A stretch of DNA of 64,000 nt from JBCDBD01 sp039184335. Lineage in GTDB: Bacteria; Bacteroidota; Bacteroidia; Flavobacteriales; Flavobacteriaceae. Shown here in pieces: positions 29,201 through 38,290 of this stretch. The translations under genes and the position numbers were made by a program. Numbering within the stretch: the first letter of the stretch is position 1; the number at the start of each line of letters is the position of its first letter. Location of the stretch: positions 1 through 64,000 of the forward strand of contig JBCDBD010000009.1 of the NCBI GenBank assembly GCA_039184335.1, written 5' to 3'. The notes below the pieces were generated by a model. That model was not told the origin of the DNA. It searched no databases and worked only from the letters and a program-made list of their open reading frames with translations.

Positions 29201-32200
29201 TTCACACAATCAAGTACACTCATGACACTCAAGGTGGGCACCACATCAGTTGGTGGGTTTATGGTAGGTACATTGAATGTGGTCTGGCAACCATTGCCAT
29301 CTATGGCATAGACCGTAATATTTTGCGGAGACCCATTGTCAATGATCTCAAATGTGTTGCTTGACTGATAGTTTTCAAATCCGGTAATGCTGTATTGGTA
29401 GCCTCCGATGGCCGTACCGGGATCAACAACGGTCACTGTGATAATGGTTGAGCTAAAGGTATTTATTCCAGGCTCACATGAAAAATCGGGCGCACTGGCT
29501 GTAATGGAGAAAGGTAAGGGTTCTACAATATCAATACCATTTTGCCGTACAGAACAGTTTCTGGCCGTGACCACTTCAACATCATAGATATCGGGCACCA
29601 GACCAGGAAAAGACCCAGAACTGTTCTGTTGGACGATATTGGCCGTACCTGCCTCGTACAAGGTATAAGTGATGGGGCCGTCAACATCGGTGCCTGCCTG
29701 TAAAATCACATCAATACTGCCATCGTCGGCACCGTTACATGAAATATCTTCTTCAAGAATAGCGGAAATCACGGGTAAGGTGGCAGCCTCCAATGTAATA
29801 CCATCTACCAAAAAGGTACAATTTCCCGTGCCATCTGAAACAATGTTGTCGGTCACCAAAACCTGATAGTCTCCCGGTGCCCTATTGGCAAATACCGCAT
29901 TGTTATTTTGGGATATGGATACGGGATTGCCCAAATAATCAATTCCCGTTAGATCAAAAGTGAAATCGCCACTGCCCCCATTGGGTATGATCGTTATTTC
30001 GCCATCGGCATTATTACATGAGGGGGAAGCACTAAAATCACCCGATGCCGATAAGAACTCATATACCTCGGCAATGGCATCACTGCTACAGCCATCTGCA
30101 TCTTCAAGATAAACGGGGTAATTTCCAGGGCTGCCCACTATAAAGGTCGCCTCATATACTGCTCCGTTCAAGACCCCAAACTGAGTGGTACCATTTAGGG
30201 TAAACCTTGGTATATCTGTAGTATTCGGAGTACTTACCGTAATCTGGAAACTGGTTGCCGTAACATCACACTGATTGTCAACCACAATATCAGGGGGGGC
30301 CAAAGCAGGTTGCAACTGAATAATGGTCGCAATATCAAATGAGGTACAACCGCTGATATCCCTGACATAGACATCATAATTTCCGGCTGCAGCCACAAAC
30401 GTTGTTGTTGTCGTATAATCAGCCGGATATGTGGGAACAACACCACTATCCATAAACGCAAATTCATAAGGTCCCCCTGCACCCCCTGAACCTTGTACCG
30501 TAATCTGGCCAAGTGCATTACAATTGGCAGGTTGCTCACTCAAAATATCGATATCGGGCAAGTTCTGGTCGATGGTCACTGCTACCCCATCAGTACAGGC
30601 AGTACCTACCTCTGTGACAATGACCTGATAGTTTCCAGGAAGTGTTTCGTAGGTATTCGAATAGGTTGCCGTAGTCACTCCCGTAGGAGTTTCCAAGGTA
30701 ATGCGCGTGCCATCATCTGAGTTCAACAATTCAATGATCAGATCAGCGGGTGTGGTATAGCCTGAAACCGTATAATCAATTTGTCCGAACCGGTTGGCAT
30801 CACAATAACCGGGGGTTGAGAGTGCCGTAACATCCAATGGTGATGGCCCTTCTACAGGGTCTATGGTTTCGATATGGGTACACATGGTAGTGGTATCATA
30901 TACTTCTACAGTATAGCTTACCCCATATTGCAGATTGTTGAAAGTGTGCCGTCTTGGCGGACTGTTCAAAGGGGTAAAGGTACTGGGTGGATTGGTTACC
31001 AAACGGATTTCAAAAGGCCCAATTCCCCCCACCACTTCAACGGTATTCGTAAATCCGCTGGCATCACAGACAATAGGGGTCACTGGGTCTGGTACAATAT
31101 CCAGATCGGTGTCTTCAACAGTGACTACATCTTCATCCCTACAACCCGTAGCATCAAGGGTCACCACGGTATAAACGCCGGGTGGTACATTGTTGAAGGT
31201 TTCCGTTGTGCTTGACGTGGGGCCTATTCTATCGAGCTCGGCACCAAACTGTTCCTCTAAAATATAAGTAAAGTCGGGAGTTCCATTGGTCACCCCTGTA
31301 ATCTGGATGGAACCTTCAACAACCCCACCCGTACAAGCCGCATCTACAGGTGCTACCGTTGCATCAGGGGCAATCCCTGCTGAAGGTACCGTGAAGCTTT
31401 GTGGAACCGTTTCACATCCCCGATCATCCCTGACTATAAAACTATAGGTCTGACTTTCGTTCAATCCAGAATAAATTGTTTGTGACGAAAAAGCACCACC
31501 ATCAAAACTGATTTCATAAGGAGGCACTCCACTAGTGGCATCTGGAGTGATGATGACCCTGCCACTGTTCGTTTCACCACAAGCCGGTGGAAACACCTCA
31601 TAACTTGCGGGATCGATTGAAATAGGCGGTTCCAGTACAAATGGACTCGACTGGGCCACACATCCTTCATTGTCGGTCACCCGAAACACATAGGTGCCCG
31701 GGATTGCCGTACTATATACAAAACTATTGGCCGTCAATGCAATTGGGGTACCAAATGTTACCCCATTATCGAAACTCACTTCGTATTGTTTCGGACCGGC
31801 ACCCGAAAGATAACCCCCTGTCACTTGAACATCAATTGCCCCGGGTGCTCCACCACAGGGAATCTCGGTGTTCAAAGCGGTATTTACCCGTAATTGTGGA
31901 TTTATGGTAAGGTTCTCGATATCGCTACAGTTGTTGCTATCGCGTATTTCAATCGCATAATTTCCTGGAGCAAGTCCTGTAAATACAGGACTGACTTGCC
32001 ATGCCCCACCATTGATTCGATATTCATATGGTGCGCCTGCAGAACCGGCGGTGACCACTTGTACCCCGAGGGTTGCTCCAGTGGCAGGCACATAGCACAA
32101 ATCAGATGCCGTAGCATCATAATCAATCTCAGGAGCATCTAAAGGCGTCAACGTAAACGCAAAGGTATCGGTACAACCTTCGGCATCTTCCACCGATAAG

Positions 32201-34749
32201 GTGTAGTTACCGGCTTCGGTCAAACTACCAAAAGTGGTTCCCGTTTTTGGTCCAACACTGGTTCCTGAAGGATATTCCAAAGTATATTGATAGCTTCCCC
32301 ATCCCCCAGTGGCATTGGCGATCACCCGACCAATATTGCTATTGTCGCAACTCATATCGGTGACTGTTCCGTTCAAGTCAATGGGTGTTGTGGGTTCTTC
32401 TATGGTGATGGTGGCCGTATCTTGACATCCCGTATCTACGTCGGTGACCGTAATGGTATAGCTACCTGCCCCAGATGGGGGAAGATCTACCTCTAAATCA
32501 TTCTGTGCCCCGCTTTCTGCACCTCCATTGATATTGTAGGTATAGGTATTGGCAAAACCATCAATGATAAAAGTGCCATCACCATCGGTAGCTCCGGTAC
32601 ATACCTTAAAGTCACCTCCAGATTTGACCCGGGCCCGAATCGAACTGATCACTGCAGGAGTAAAACTGTCGGTATAGGTACAATTGTTTGCATCGGTCAC
32701 CCTGAATTGGTATGCAGTGTTGGTGTTCAATCCCACAAAAGTATCACTGCCCCCATTATCAATACTTACAGGACTGATAATCTCATACCGAACAATGGCC
32801 GCCGAACTGGTGACAGCCAGTTGTACATCTGTAGTCCCTGCAGCACAGCTGATATTACTTTGTAAAAATGCGATATCGGTTGGGGGATCCACATCAAGAA
32901 TAGTGATCGGTGTCAGTTCCAATCGGCAACCCCCACTGTCACGAATGATGGGCGTATAGGTACCAGGCGCCAAATTATCGTAGTACGTCTGTGTGGTAAA
33001 ATTGGAAGGGTTGTCCCCCGAAATACTGAACACATAGCCGCTACCCGATCCTCCCGAAAAAGGGCCTTGAAATTCAATAATTCCCCCTATCACGCCACCA
33101 CTGCCATCACAGGTTCGATCGGCAATCTTCACTGCAGATCCCGTAATCGTGCCTACCGAGGCGACCGTCACTGTTACGGGAATGGTATAAATGCAATCAA
33201 ATGTACCCTGTTGGTAACGTACCTGAATGGTAGTGTACGTTCCTGCGGGCACTGTCAATAATGGGTCGGTACTCCAAGGGTCTGCCGGCGTTGCCCTATA
33301 ACTGAGATTATAGCCTTTGGCATCAATGACATTGATATCAATTTTAGCTCCACCATTGGTACAGGTACCATCAATTCCACTAGCTGTCACGTCTGGTGGG
33401 GTGAGTTCCACAACATTGGCAGAAGCAGTGATGACACATCCATTGGCATCGGTAATTGTAAAATCATAGGTGCCTGCTGTAGCCACATTATAGGTAGTCT
33501 GTGTGGTGTATGACCCTGACGAGGAACCACCGTCACTAACAGTGAACGTATAGGGTGGTGAGCCGCCAGAGGTGCGTACGATGATACCCACACTGGCAGA
33601 GCCACAAGTAGGGTCTGAACTTAGACTTTCATTTACTTCGGTTGAAGCGGATAATGGTACAATACCATCACCAATAATGATGGGATTACCGTTGACATCC
33701 AAATCCTGTTGTGGCGGTGGAATTCCGTTGGCAGGGTCTCCTGTACATTGCTGGGTCTCAACCTGTACACTGTATGTGCCAAAACCCACCGCACTGAAAG
33801 TGTATGGGTTTGTAGTAATAAAGGTGGTAAATTCTTGGGGTATTCCATTTTCATCAAGCAGGGTATATTTATAGGGGCCTGGCACATCATTTACCGTGAC
33901 AGTGATACTACCAGTATCTCCAAAACACTGGGCATCAATGAAATCCACATCCATACTGATATCCAATTGTTCAATGATAATAGGTTCATAGGGGTATTCA
34001 CAGGTATTGGGTGTATTCTGTAGTCTCGCCTTGACAATATAGGTGCCAGGTGCCAGACCATCAAAGATGGGTGATCCCTGCCACGGTCCGAAACCACTTC
34101 CACTATCAATACTGTATTCGTAAGAACTGGAAAGGTTGGTAATCTGAATTCGGCCATCGACCCCACAGATATAGTCACGTTTCACATAGGTCTGGGTGAT
34201 GGTACTTTTTTTGACCTTAAAAAAGTATTGCTGCCCATCAGCTACGACGCGAAATTCAGCACCGGTCCCTGCCGGTATGGTACTGGCATCCAAAGTAAAG
34301 GTTTGGGAAGTACCCACTGTAGTATAACAGGACAGGTTGGTATTCGGACAGTCTTCATTGGTATCTGGACTACAAGCTCCCCCCAAAATTTGCCACTGTA
34401 CAGAACCATACGGACCCCCGGCAAGCGATATCACACGATCATCAGAATCACCGCAGAGATTGAAACGGGCTACGGTAAATCCGTTGTCACTACAGCCTAC
34501 CTCTTCATCTGCACCTTGGATAATGGTCATGAACATGCTACTCTCAACAGCTGGGATAGCCTCAAAACCAGTAAGTTTTGCCCTATTTTCATCAGCTGTA
34601 GTACTTTTTACAGGGGCATCTACCTCTGCCGATACAGCTTCTGAAAAAATTCTATAAACCTTGGTTTTTGCCACTGCTGAAGAAAAAACTATTGATATCA
34701 CTATCAACAGCAGGGCATACAAAGGATGCCTTGTTTTTCGTGGGAGCAT
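26266..34749 (-). CDS. Giant T9SS type-B surface protein with tandem SprB-like repeats (2827 aa)
   Basis: The signal peptide is residues 1-27 (LLLIVISIVFSSAVA, then KT). The mature protein is a long array of roughly 80-100-residue Ig-like/SprB-type repeats. Each tends to contain a C-N/S-G-x-x-G/D-G-x-I motif (such as CSGEADGTITIEVISGGEG), then YxYxLxG and GxYxVxVTDxxGC. The last 90 residues are a gliding-motility-associated C-terminal domain: NFFTPDGDNMNDEW, YDRYGR, KWDGNYEGRPLPSGDYWYV. That domain type directs export by the type IX system and attachment to the cell surface. Related SprB-like proteins act as adhesins in gliding. The gene has no operon partner and ends well before the small gene at 25850-26146. 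Its exact ligand cannot be inferred. Confidence 0.92.
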   Translation of the reverse strand: MLPRKTRHPLYALLLIVISIVFSSAVAKTKVYRIFSEAVSAEVDAPVKSTTADENRAKLTGFEAIPAVESSMFMTIIQGADEEVGCSDNGFTVARFNLCGDSDDRVISLAGGPYGSVQWQILGGACSPDTNEDCPNTNLSCYTTVGTSQTFTLDASTIPAGTGAEFRVVADGQQYFFKVKKSTITQTYVKRDYICGVDGRIQITNLSSSYEYSIDSGSGFGPWQGSPIFDGLAPGTYIVKARLQNTPNTCEYPYEPIIIEQLDISMDVDFIDAQCFGDTGSITVTVNDVPGPYKYTLLDENGIPQEFTTFITTNPYTFSAVGFGTYSVQVETQQCTGDPANGIPPPQQDLDVNGNPIIIGDGIVPLSASTEVNESLSSDPTCGSASVGIIVRTSGGSPPYTFTVSDGGSSSGSYTTQTTYNVATAGTYDFTITDANGCVITASANVVELTPPDVTASGIDGTCTNGGAKIDINVIDAKGYNLSYRATPADPWSTDPLLTVPAGTYTTIQVRYQQGTFDCIYTIPVTVTVASVGTITGSAVKIADRTCDGSGGVIGGIIEFQGPFSGGSGSGYVFSISGDNPSNFTTQTYYDNLAPGTYTPIIRDSGGCRLELTPITILDVDPPTDIAFLQSNISCAAGTTDVQLAVTSSAAIVRYEIISPVSIDNGGSDTFVGLNTNTAYQFRVTDANNCTYTDSFTPAVISSIRARVKSGGDFKVCTGATDGDGTFIIDGFANTYTYNINGGAESGAQNDLEVDLPPSGAGSYTITVTDVDTGCQDTATITIEEPTTPIDLNGTVTDMSCDNSNIGRVIANATGGWGSYQYTLEYPSGTSVGPKTGTTFGSLTEAGNYTLSVEDAEGCTDTFAFTLTPLDAPEIDYDATASDLCYVPATGATLGVQVVTAGSAGAPYEYRINGGAWQVSPVFTGLAPGNYAIEIRDSNNCSDIENLTINPQLRVNTALNTEIPCGGAPGAIDVQVTGGYLSGAGPKQYEVSFDNGVTFGTPIALTANSFVYSTAIPGTYVFRVTDNEGCVAQSSPFVLEPPISIDPASYEVFPPACGETNSGRVIITPDATSGVPPYEISFDGGAFSSQTIYSGLNESQTYSFIVRDDRGCETVPQSFTVPSAGIAPDATVAPVDAACTGGVVEGSIQITGVTNGTPDFTYILEEQFGAELDRIGPTSSTTETFNNVPPGVYTVVTLDATGCRDEDVVTVEDTDLDIVPDPVTPIVCDASGFTNTVEVVGGIGPFEIRLVTNPPSTFTPLNSPPRRHTFNNLQYGVSYTVEVYDTTTMCTHIETIDPVEGPSPLDVTALSTPGYCDANRFGQIDYTVSGYTTPADLIIELLNSDDGTRITLETPTGVTTATYSNTYETLPGNYQVIVTEVGTACTDGVAVTIDQNLPDIDILSEQPANCNALGQITVQGSGGAGGPYEFAFMDSGVVPTYPADYTTTTTFVAAAGNYDVYVRDISGCTSFDIATIIQLQPALAPPDIVVDNQCDVTATSFQITVSTPNTTDIPRFTLNGTTQFGVLNGAVYEATFIVGSPGNYPVYLEDADGCSSDAIAEVYEFLSASGDFSASPSCNNADGEITIIPNGGSGDFTFDLTGIDYLGNPVSISQNNNAVFANRAPGDYQVLVTDNIVSDGTGNCTFLVDGITLEAATLPVISAILEEDISCNGADDGSIDVILQAGTDVDGPITYTLYEAGTANIVQQNSSGSFPGLVPDIYDVEVVTARNCSVRQNGIDIVEPLPFSITASAPDFSCEPGINTFSSTIITVTVVDPGTAIGGYQYSITGFENYQSSNTFEIIDNGSPQNITVYAIDGNGCQTTFNVPTINPPTDVVPTLSVMSVLDCVNDEMVRIEVVGTTDFTVNTNSVTAIAPVSNNPGDDFVIIALPDAGDYLFEVVDNIGGCTYPLPKHEVHEPVLPTIAISEARPVSCSVPGNDGELSIAVTDYTGTYDYEVFMVDNMGNETSTGITGNLDTANNPETITGLSGGNFVVRITSTQNPFCANVSNLATVRTPNGPLVPSAIEIGNVSCNDNVGKIEANLTGGWDTAPYEYRLLIDDGTGTYPTEVVTWGSSNEFENLSSGDYRVAYRDIEHCETFFDIALDPIPPIQAGIREPQALVCPDGNNAVLEAYDPTTGDAITAVAGATGGVTGSGYKYQLIYLGSNNIADELSRSGLQDSPTFVGTSGGFISQGWYAIEVSSSFGCIGVTVPYYVDPPPPIIPNLIQVQAPGCGGLGEMRLSIENPEPGFEYEYRPVGAAPTDPFTTMGLGNTSVLINGGPGFYQFEVRKVNATNTCGVINSNGLTLVDAQNIDLVVNLPDDISCASENDGRIESFSSGGVGSNTYTLYFGDPVDAFSPSPSAVVVDSNNFGTFEGLSEAANYYIAVTSGSSCQDIEGPYEITRPAPILFNAMPTPITCSGEADGTITIEVISGGEGLLQFAIGPNFNEFFSDPDNPGIYTFEDLEGAPDGREYVVLIQDSQGCSETTMVEVFEPGELEVSSVETPEICLGFADGTAQLSISGGTPFTDPMGVEYYEVSMNSSDDADFVRNDTLFFDNLIGGESYVFFVRDANGCTTNIVVPIAIGVDIAAEPIVVYGCEGIFPNSTTTIQLQNADVLSEVLFALDVDDITLANTDRTWADLPAGQHTVYIYHENGCATSVDFAIEPYEPLVLEANKTGPDEITAIATGGFGGYEFFFEGESTGSNNVFNINIDAIVNIRVIDQRGCMAELVFPFDFDGMVDIPNFFTPDGDNMNDEWYPRNREFFPNIEVIIYDRYGRVVARLDQVSKWDGNYEGRPLPSGDYWYVVNANDNEKQQYVGHFTLYR

Positions 34750-34894
34750 AGGTTAATTCGTTATGGTAAGAATACGCAGATTTGGGACCTTAATATTCTA
34801 AATTGTAATGATCTAAACTTATATTAAATTCTTATGTTTTAACCGGTATAAAACCGTAATTCGTCTATATTAATTATCATTTCAACGTGAAATT

Positions 34895-36022
34895 ATGAAA
34901 AAAAGTGCGATTCATGGGTATTTTTTCGTTGTAATGCTTACTTGGTCCTGTGCCCAAAGTGTGGACAAAACAATCAATTCACCAAAAAAAATTGCTTTTT
35001 CGACAGAACTTGTAGTTCCCAGCTTACAAAATCCATGGGGAATGGCCTTCTTACCTGACGGCAGTCTTTTGATTACCGAAAAATCTGGAACGCTCATCCA
35101 TTTCAACAATGGAAAGAAGACAAGTATTGCCAATACCCCCGAGGTGTTCAATCGTGGACAAGGGGGTTTTATGGATGTGGAACTGCACCCTGATTATGAA
35201 GAAAACGGATGGGTCTATTTTTCTTATTCATCACCTGAAGGGCGTGGAAGTGGTGCCAATACGGCAATAATTCGGGCTAAACTTGATGGTAATCGACTTG
35301 TTGAAAACGAAGTGCTTTACAAAGCCACCCCCAATACCCCACGGGCACACCATTTTGGGTCACGGCTGGAATTTGATGATGAGGGATTTCTCTATTTTAC
35401 CATAGGCGATCGCGGAAACCGGGATGTCAATCCGCAGGATATCAATCGGGATGGAGGCAAAGTATATCGAATACATGCCAACGGGCAAATTCCGAGTGAC
35501 AATCCCTTTGCAAACGAATCAGGGGCCAAAACAGCCATTTTCAGTTATGGCCATCGCAATCCGCAAGGATTGGCCAAGCATCCCAATACCGGAAAAATAT
35601 GGGAACATGAACATGGACCAAGAGGGGGTGATGAAATCAATGTCATTGAAAAAGGGAAAAACTATGGATGGCCTGTAATCACTTATGGCCTCAATTATAG
35701 TGGCACCAAGATTACCGATGAGACCGCACGTGTTGGAATGGAGCAACCCCTATACCAATGGACACCTTCGATAGCACCTTGTGGAATGGCCTTTGTCACT
35801 TCAGACAAGTATCCTGATTGGAAGGGAAACCTTTTGGTAGGCTCCCTGGCCTTTCAATATCTGGAACGCTTGGAGGTCAAAGGCAACAAGGTCAACTACC
35901 GTGAAAAACTATTGGATGGCATGGGCCGCTTGCGCAATGTGAAACAGGGGCCTGATGGCTTTATTTATGTAGGAATTGAGGGAAAGGGAATCTATCGATT
36001 GGTGCCGAATGAAAAGATTTAA
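34895..36022 (+). CDS. PQQ-dependent sugar dehydrogenase-like lipoprotein
   Basis: A 375-residue beta-propeller protein of the soluble glucose/sorbosone dehydrogenase (YliI-like) family, which oxidises aldoses with PQQ in the periplasm. The signal peptide ends in a lipobox, LTWSC followed by AQS, so it is probably membrane-anchored. Family motifs are NPWGMAFLPDGSLLITEKSG, RAHHFGSRLEFDDEGFLYF, then GHRNPQGLAKHP, and EHGPRGGDEINVIEKGKNYG. The length is normal. It stands alone, divergent from the surface-protein gene, and its stop lies two bases from the stop of the convergent HEAT-like gene. No PQQ biosynthesis genes are in the window, so the cofactor may be taken up. Confidence 0.88.
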   Translation: MKKSAIHGYFFVVMLTWSCAQSVDKTINSPKKIAFSTELVVPSLQNPWGMAFLPDGSLLITEKSGTLIHFNNGKKTSIANTPEVFNRGQGGFMDVELHPDYEENGWVYFSYSSPEGRGSGANTAIIRAKLDGNRLVENEVLYKATPNTPRAHHFGSRLEFDDEGFLYFTIGDRGNRDVNPQDINRDGGKVYRIHANGQIPSDNPFANESGAKTAIFSYGHRNPQGLAKHPNTGKIWEHEHGPRGGDEINVIEKGKNYGWPVITYGLNYSGTKITDETARVGMEQPLYQWTPSIAPCGMAFVTSDKYPDWKGNLLVGSLAFQYLERLEVKGNKVNYREKLLDGMGRLRNVKQGPDGFIYVGIEGKGIYRLVPNEKI

Positions 36023-36024
36023 GA

Positions 36025-36546
36025 TCAGCTGATGGCACCCAACATTTTTTGGGCTGTCTTAGCTACTGATTTTCTTGGATCGGCAATCAGGGATTCTAGA
36101 TGCGGACCCAACCATATCTTTAGATTTACATCTTTCTTTGCCCATTTTCCAAGGGTCTTCATGGTTTCGTTCAGCACGATCCAATCATGATGATGGGCCA
36201 AGTTGTGCTTCAAGATGGTTTTGGCAAGGTTAACTTGCTCATCGCCCATATCTTTTTCAAGCAAAAGAAACAATTGGGCCAAAGTCCATTGGGTACTGGC
36301 TTGGTCAATTTTGGAGATTTCCTCTAAAAACCGGTCGATATAAGGCAACAACAGTTCCTTTCTTGCTTTGCATATCCGCTTCATCGCATTGGAAACCCGT
36401 AATCGAACCACCGCATCTTCGCTAAAATAGCAATGAAAGAGTTCATCAAAAGCTTCCGGATCTTTTAAGACCTGGTCAACCACCTGCACCGTATTGCCCA
36501 ATGAATTCGGATGCCCGCCGGTCAACAAGTTCTCGAAACTTTTCAT
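36025..36546 (-). CDS. HEAT-repeat-like protein in the murQ operon
   Basis: A 173-residue all-helical protein with paired-helix periodicity (SEDAVVRLRVSNAMKRIC, LADPRKSVAKTAQKML-like units), typical of HEAT/armadillo repeats. It has no signal peptide or catalytic motif. Its ATG overlaps the murQ stop by four bases (ATGA), so the two are translationally coupled. The position suggests an accessory role in cell-wall recycling or its control, perhaps as a binding scaffold, but that is inference from context only. Confidence 0.78.
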   Translation of the reverse strand: MKSFENLLTGGHPNSLGNTVQVVDQVLKDPEAFDELFHCYFSEDAVVRLRVSNAMKRICKARKELLLPYIDRFLEEISKIDQASTQWTLAQLFLLLEKDMGDEQVNLAKTILKHNLAHHHDWIVLNETMKTLGKWAKKDVNLKIWLGPHLESLIADPRKSVAKTAQKMLGAIS

Positions 36547-37358
36547 GGTTGAAATTTCTCCAATGCCCTTCTGACAGAGCCGTATTTTTTCAATATACTT
36601 TGCGCTTCTTCATAATCCAGTCCCAATGCCTCGACCAGATAACGTGTACCCCGGTCCACCAATTTGTTGTTGCTCAATTGCATATTGACCATTTTGTTGC
36701 CCTTTACCCTACCGATTCTGACCATTAATGCGGTCGAGATCATGTTCAGTACCAACTTTTGACTGGTACCGCTTTTCATTCGGGTACTCCCTGTAACAAA
36801 CTCCGGTCCCACCTCTACCGCAATGGGAATATCCACCTCGACTGCCAAGGGTGAGCCTGGATTGTTCGTAATACCAGCCGTCAACACACCATTTGTACGG
36901 GCATCTTTAACCCCGCCAAGTACATAAGGGGTTGTACCTGAAGCTGCAATACCAATAACCACATCATTTTGGGCTATATTGAATTCTTGCAGGTCTTTCC
37001 AAGCTTGTTGCGGATTATCTTCTGCAAATTCGACTGCTTTCCGAATGGCCCCATCACCACCAGCTATCAATCCGATGACCCGGTCATGGGGCATGCCATA
37101 GGTGGGGGGAATTTCAGAGGCATCCAAAATCCCCAAACGACCACTGGTTCCTGCACCGATATAAAAGAGACGGCCTCCCTCTTCAAATCGCCCGGCCAAA
37201 GCGTCTACCAATTTTGTAACTTGTGGAATAACCTTTTCAACTGCAATTGCAACCTTTTGGTCTTCTTGGTTCATATTTTTCAATAGGTCACCAGTGCCCA
37301 TGGCTTCCAAATGGTCATAAAGCGATGGTTGCTCCGTAATTTTGGTGTAATCTGACAT
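36543..37358 (-). CDS. murQ: N-acetylmuramic acid 6-phosphate etherase
   Basis: MurQ removes D-lactate from MurNAc-6-phosphate to give GlcNAc-6-phosphate in cytoplasmic peptidoglycan recycling. The 271-residue protein has the SIS-fold signature GAGTSGRLGILDASEIPPTYG, then AGGDGAIRKAVEFAEDN and GIAASGTTPYVLGGV. The C-terminal helical part is YLVEALGLDYEEAQSILKKYG. It is somewhat shorter than the E. coli protein (298) but no motif is missing. It starts one base after the DeoR regulator gene ends and overlaps the HEAT-like gene. The anhydro-MurNAc kinase that makes its substrate is encoded at 44705-45784. Confidence 0.95.
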   Translation of the reverse strand: MSDYTKITEQPSLYDHLEAMGTGDLLKNMNQEDQKVAIAVEKVIPQVTKLVDALAGRFEEGGRLFYIGAGTSGRLGILDASEIPPTYGMPHDRVIGLIAGGDGAIRKAVEFAEDNPQQAWKDLQEFNIAQNDVVIGIAASGTTPYVLGGVKDARTNGVLTAGITNNPGSPLAVEVDIPIAVEVGPEFVTGSTRMKSGTSQKLVLNMISTALMVRIGRVKGNKMVNMQLSNNKLVDRGTRYLVEALGLDYEEAQSILKKYGSVRRALEKFQP

Positions 37359-37359
37359 A

Positions 37360-38109
37360 TTAAAGCAAACGGATTTCTTGGTTTCTAAAATTGTCCAATA
37401 ACTGATGGTCAGGTTCCAATTCGGTAATCATGGTGTCTATGGCATTGATATCACAGGTCTTGAACCGATGCTGCGAATTCAATTTTTCTGATATGCACAA
37501 AAGTACCGCTTTCTTTGATGCCTGGATCACCGCTTTTTTGGTCTGTACAATGTCCCAGTCAAATTCGGTCAACCCAAATGCCGCATCTACATAGCCTGTA
37601 CCGATAAAGCTGTAATCGACCTTGATCTGGGCCAAATTATGCACGGCGTTCGAACCTACGGATATCTGGGCATCCTTTGATAGTGTTCCTCCAATAAAAA
37701 TCGTCTCGACATTGGGTCGGTTCAACAGTTCCATAGCTACGGGGAGACTTAGGGTAAAACAGGTCAAATTGATATTGGCAGGCAGTAACCGTACCAATTC
37801 CAAACAAGTGGTACCCCCATCGATCAAGACCACACTGTTTTCTTTCAATAACGTCGCCGCCTTTTCTGCTATCGCTATTTTTTCTTCCAATGCGTATACG
37901 TTGTTCCGCTTTGGGCTATAGTTCGAAAAACCTAGCGAAATGGCACCTCCATGCACCTTACGCAATCGATTTTCAGCATCCAGTTCCTTGACATCCCTAC
38001 GGATGGTATCGATGGAAACATCCAATTTCTCTGCGATGTCGGTCAACAATACCCTGTTGTGCAGTTCAACTTCATTTAAAATCGTACGCTGTCGCTCTTC
38101 TTTAAGCAT
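37360..38109 (-). CDS. DeoR/GlpR-family transcriptional repressor of the recycling locus
   Basis: A 249-residue sugar-phosphate-responsive regulator. The N-terminal winged helix (RQRTILNEVELHNRVLLTDIA, then VSIDTIRRDVKELDAENRLRKVHGGA) is the classic DeoR signature. The remainder is the DeoR C-terminal sensor domain (LIDGGTTCLELVRLLP, FIGGTLSKDA, GTGYVDAAFGLTEFD), which in this family binds a phosphorylated sugar. It leads the minus-strand operon with murQ and is divergent from nagB. Operator-like repeats in the shared 181-base gap suggest it controls both sides and itself. The inducer is likely an amino-sugar phosphate made by the pathway; this is inferred. Confidence 0.92.
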   Translation of the reverse strand: MLKEERQRTILNEVELHNRVLLTDIAEKLDVSIDTIRRDVKELDAENRLRKVHGGAISLGFSNYSPKRNNVYALEEKIAIAEKAATLLKENSVVLIDGGTTCLELVRLLPANINLTCFTLSLPVAMELLNRPNVETIFIGGTLSKDAQISVGSNAVHNLAQIKVDYSFIGTGYVDAAFGLTEFDWDIVQTKKAVIQASKKAVLLCISEKLNSQHRFKTCDINAIDTMITELEPDHQLLDNFRNQEIRLL

Positions 38110-38138
38110 AAAAACGTGTGTAAAATTATCTTTTCAAG

Positions 38139-38172
38139 CAAAGATAGTAATTTCCTTTATATGCTGTTTTAT
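38139..38172 (-). promoter_or_regulatory. Promoter with operator-like repeat for the deoR-type/murQ operon
   Basis: On the minus strand TATCTTTG (38139-38146) fits the Bacteroidota -7 box TAnnTTTG, about 30 bases before the regulator's ATG. Fifteen bases upstream lies ATAAAACAGCA (38162-38172 read on minus), a copy of the element found in front of nagB. No good -33 box was found. Confidence 0.6.
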
Positions 38173-38204
38173 ACCGTTTTAAAGTTAAAAAATTGTTATT
38201 AATT

Positions 38205-38256
38205 GCACAAAACTGCATTAAAAAAAGCATAAAACAGCAAAAAATAATTACCTTTG
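38205..38256 (+). promoter_or_regulatory. Promoter with two operator-like repeats for the nagB operon
   Basis: TACCTTTG at 38249-38256 is a perfect TAnnTTTG box, 34 bases before the nagB ATG. Upstream are two direct repeats, GCACAAAACTGCA (38205-38217) and GCATAAAACAGCA (38227-38239). Their starts are 22 bases apart, two helical turns, and the second lies nine bases before the -7 box. This is a plausible site for the divergent DeoR-type repressor. Confidence 0.65.
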
Positions 38257-38290
38257 CCCCAGCATTAAAACAAAATCACAATAATTAACT

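Noticed and set aside
26389..34657. Open frames opposite the giant surface-protein gene
   Set aside because: They follow from the low-complexity Thr/Gly/Val-rich coding sequence on the other strand.
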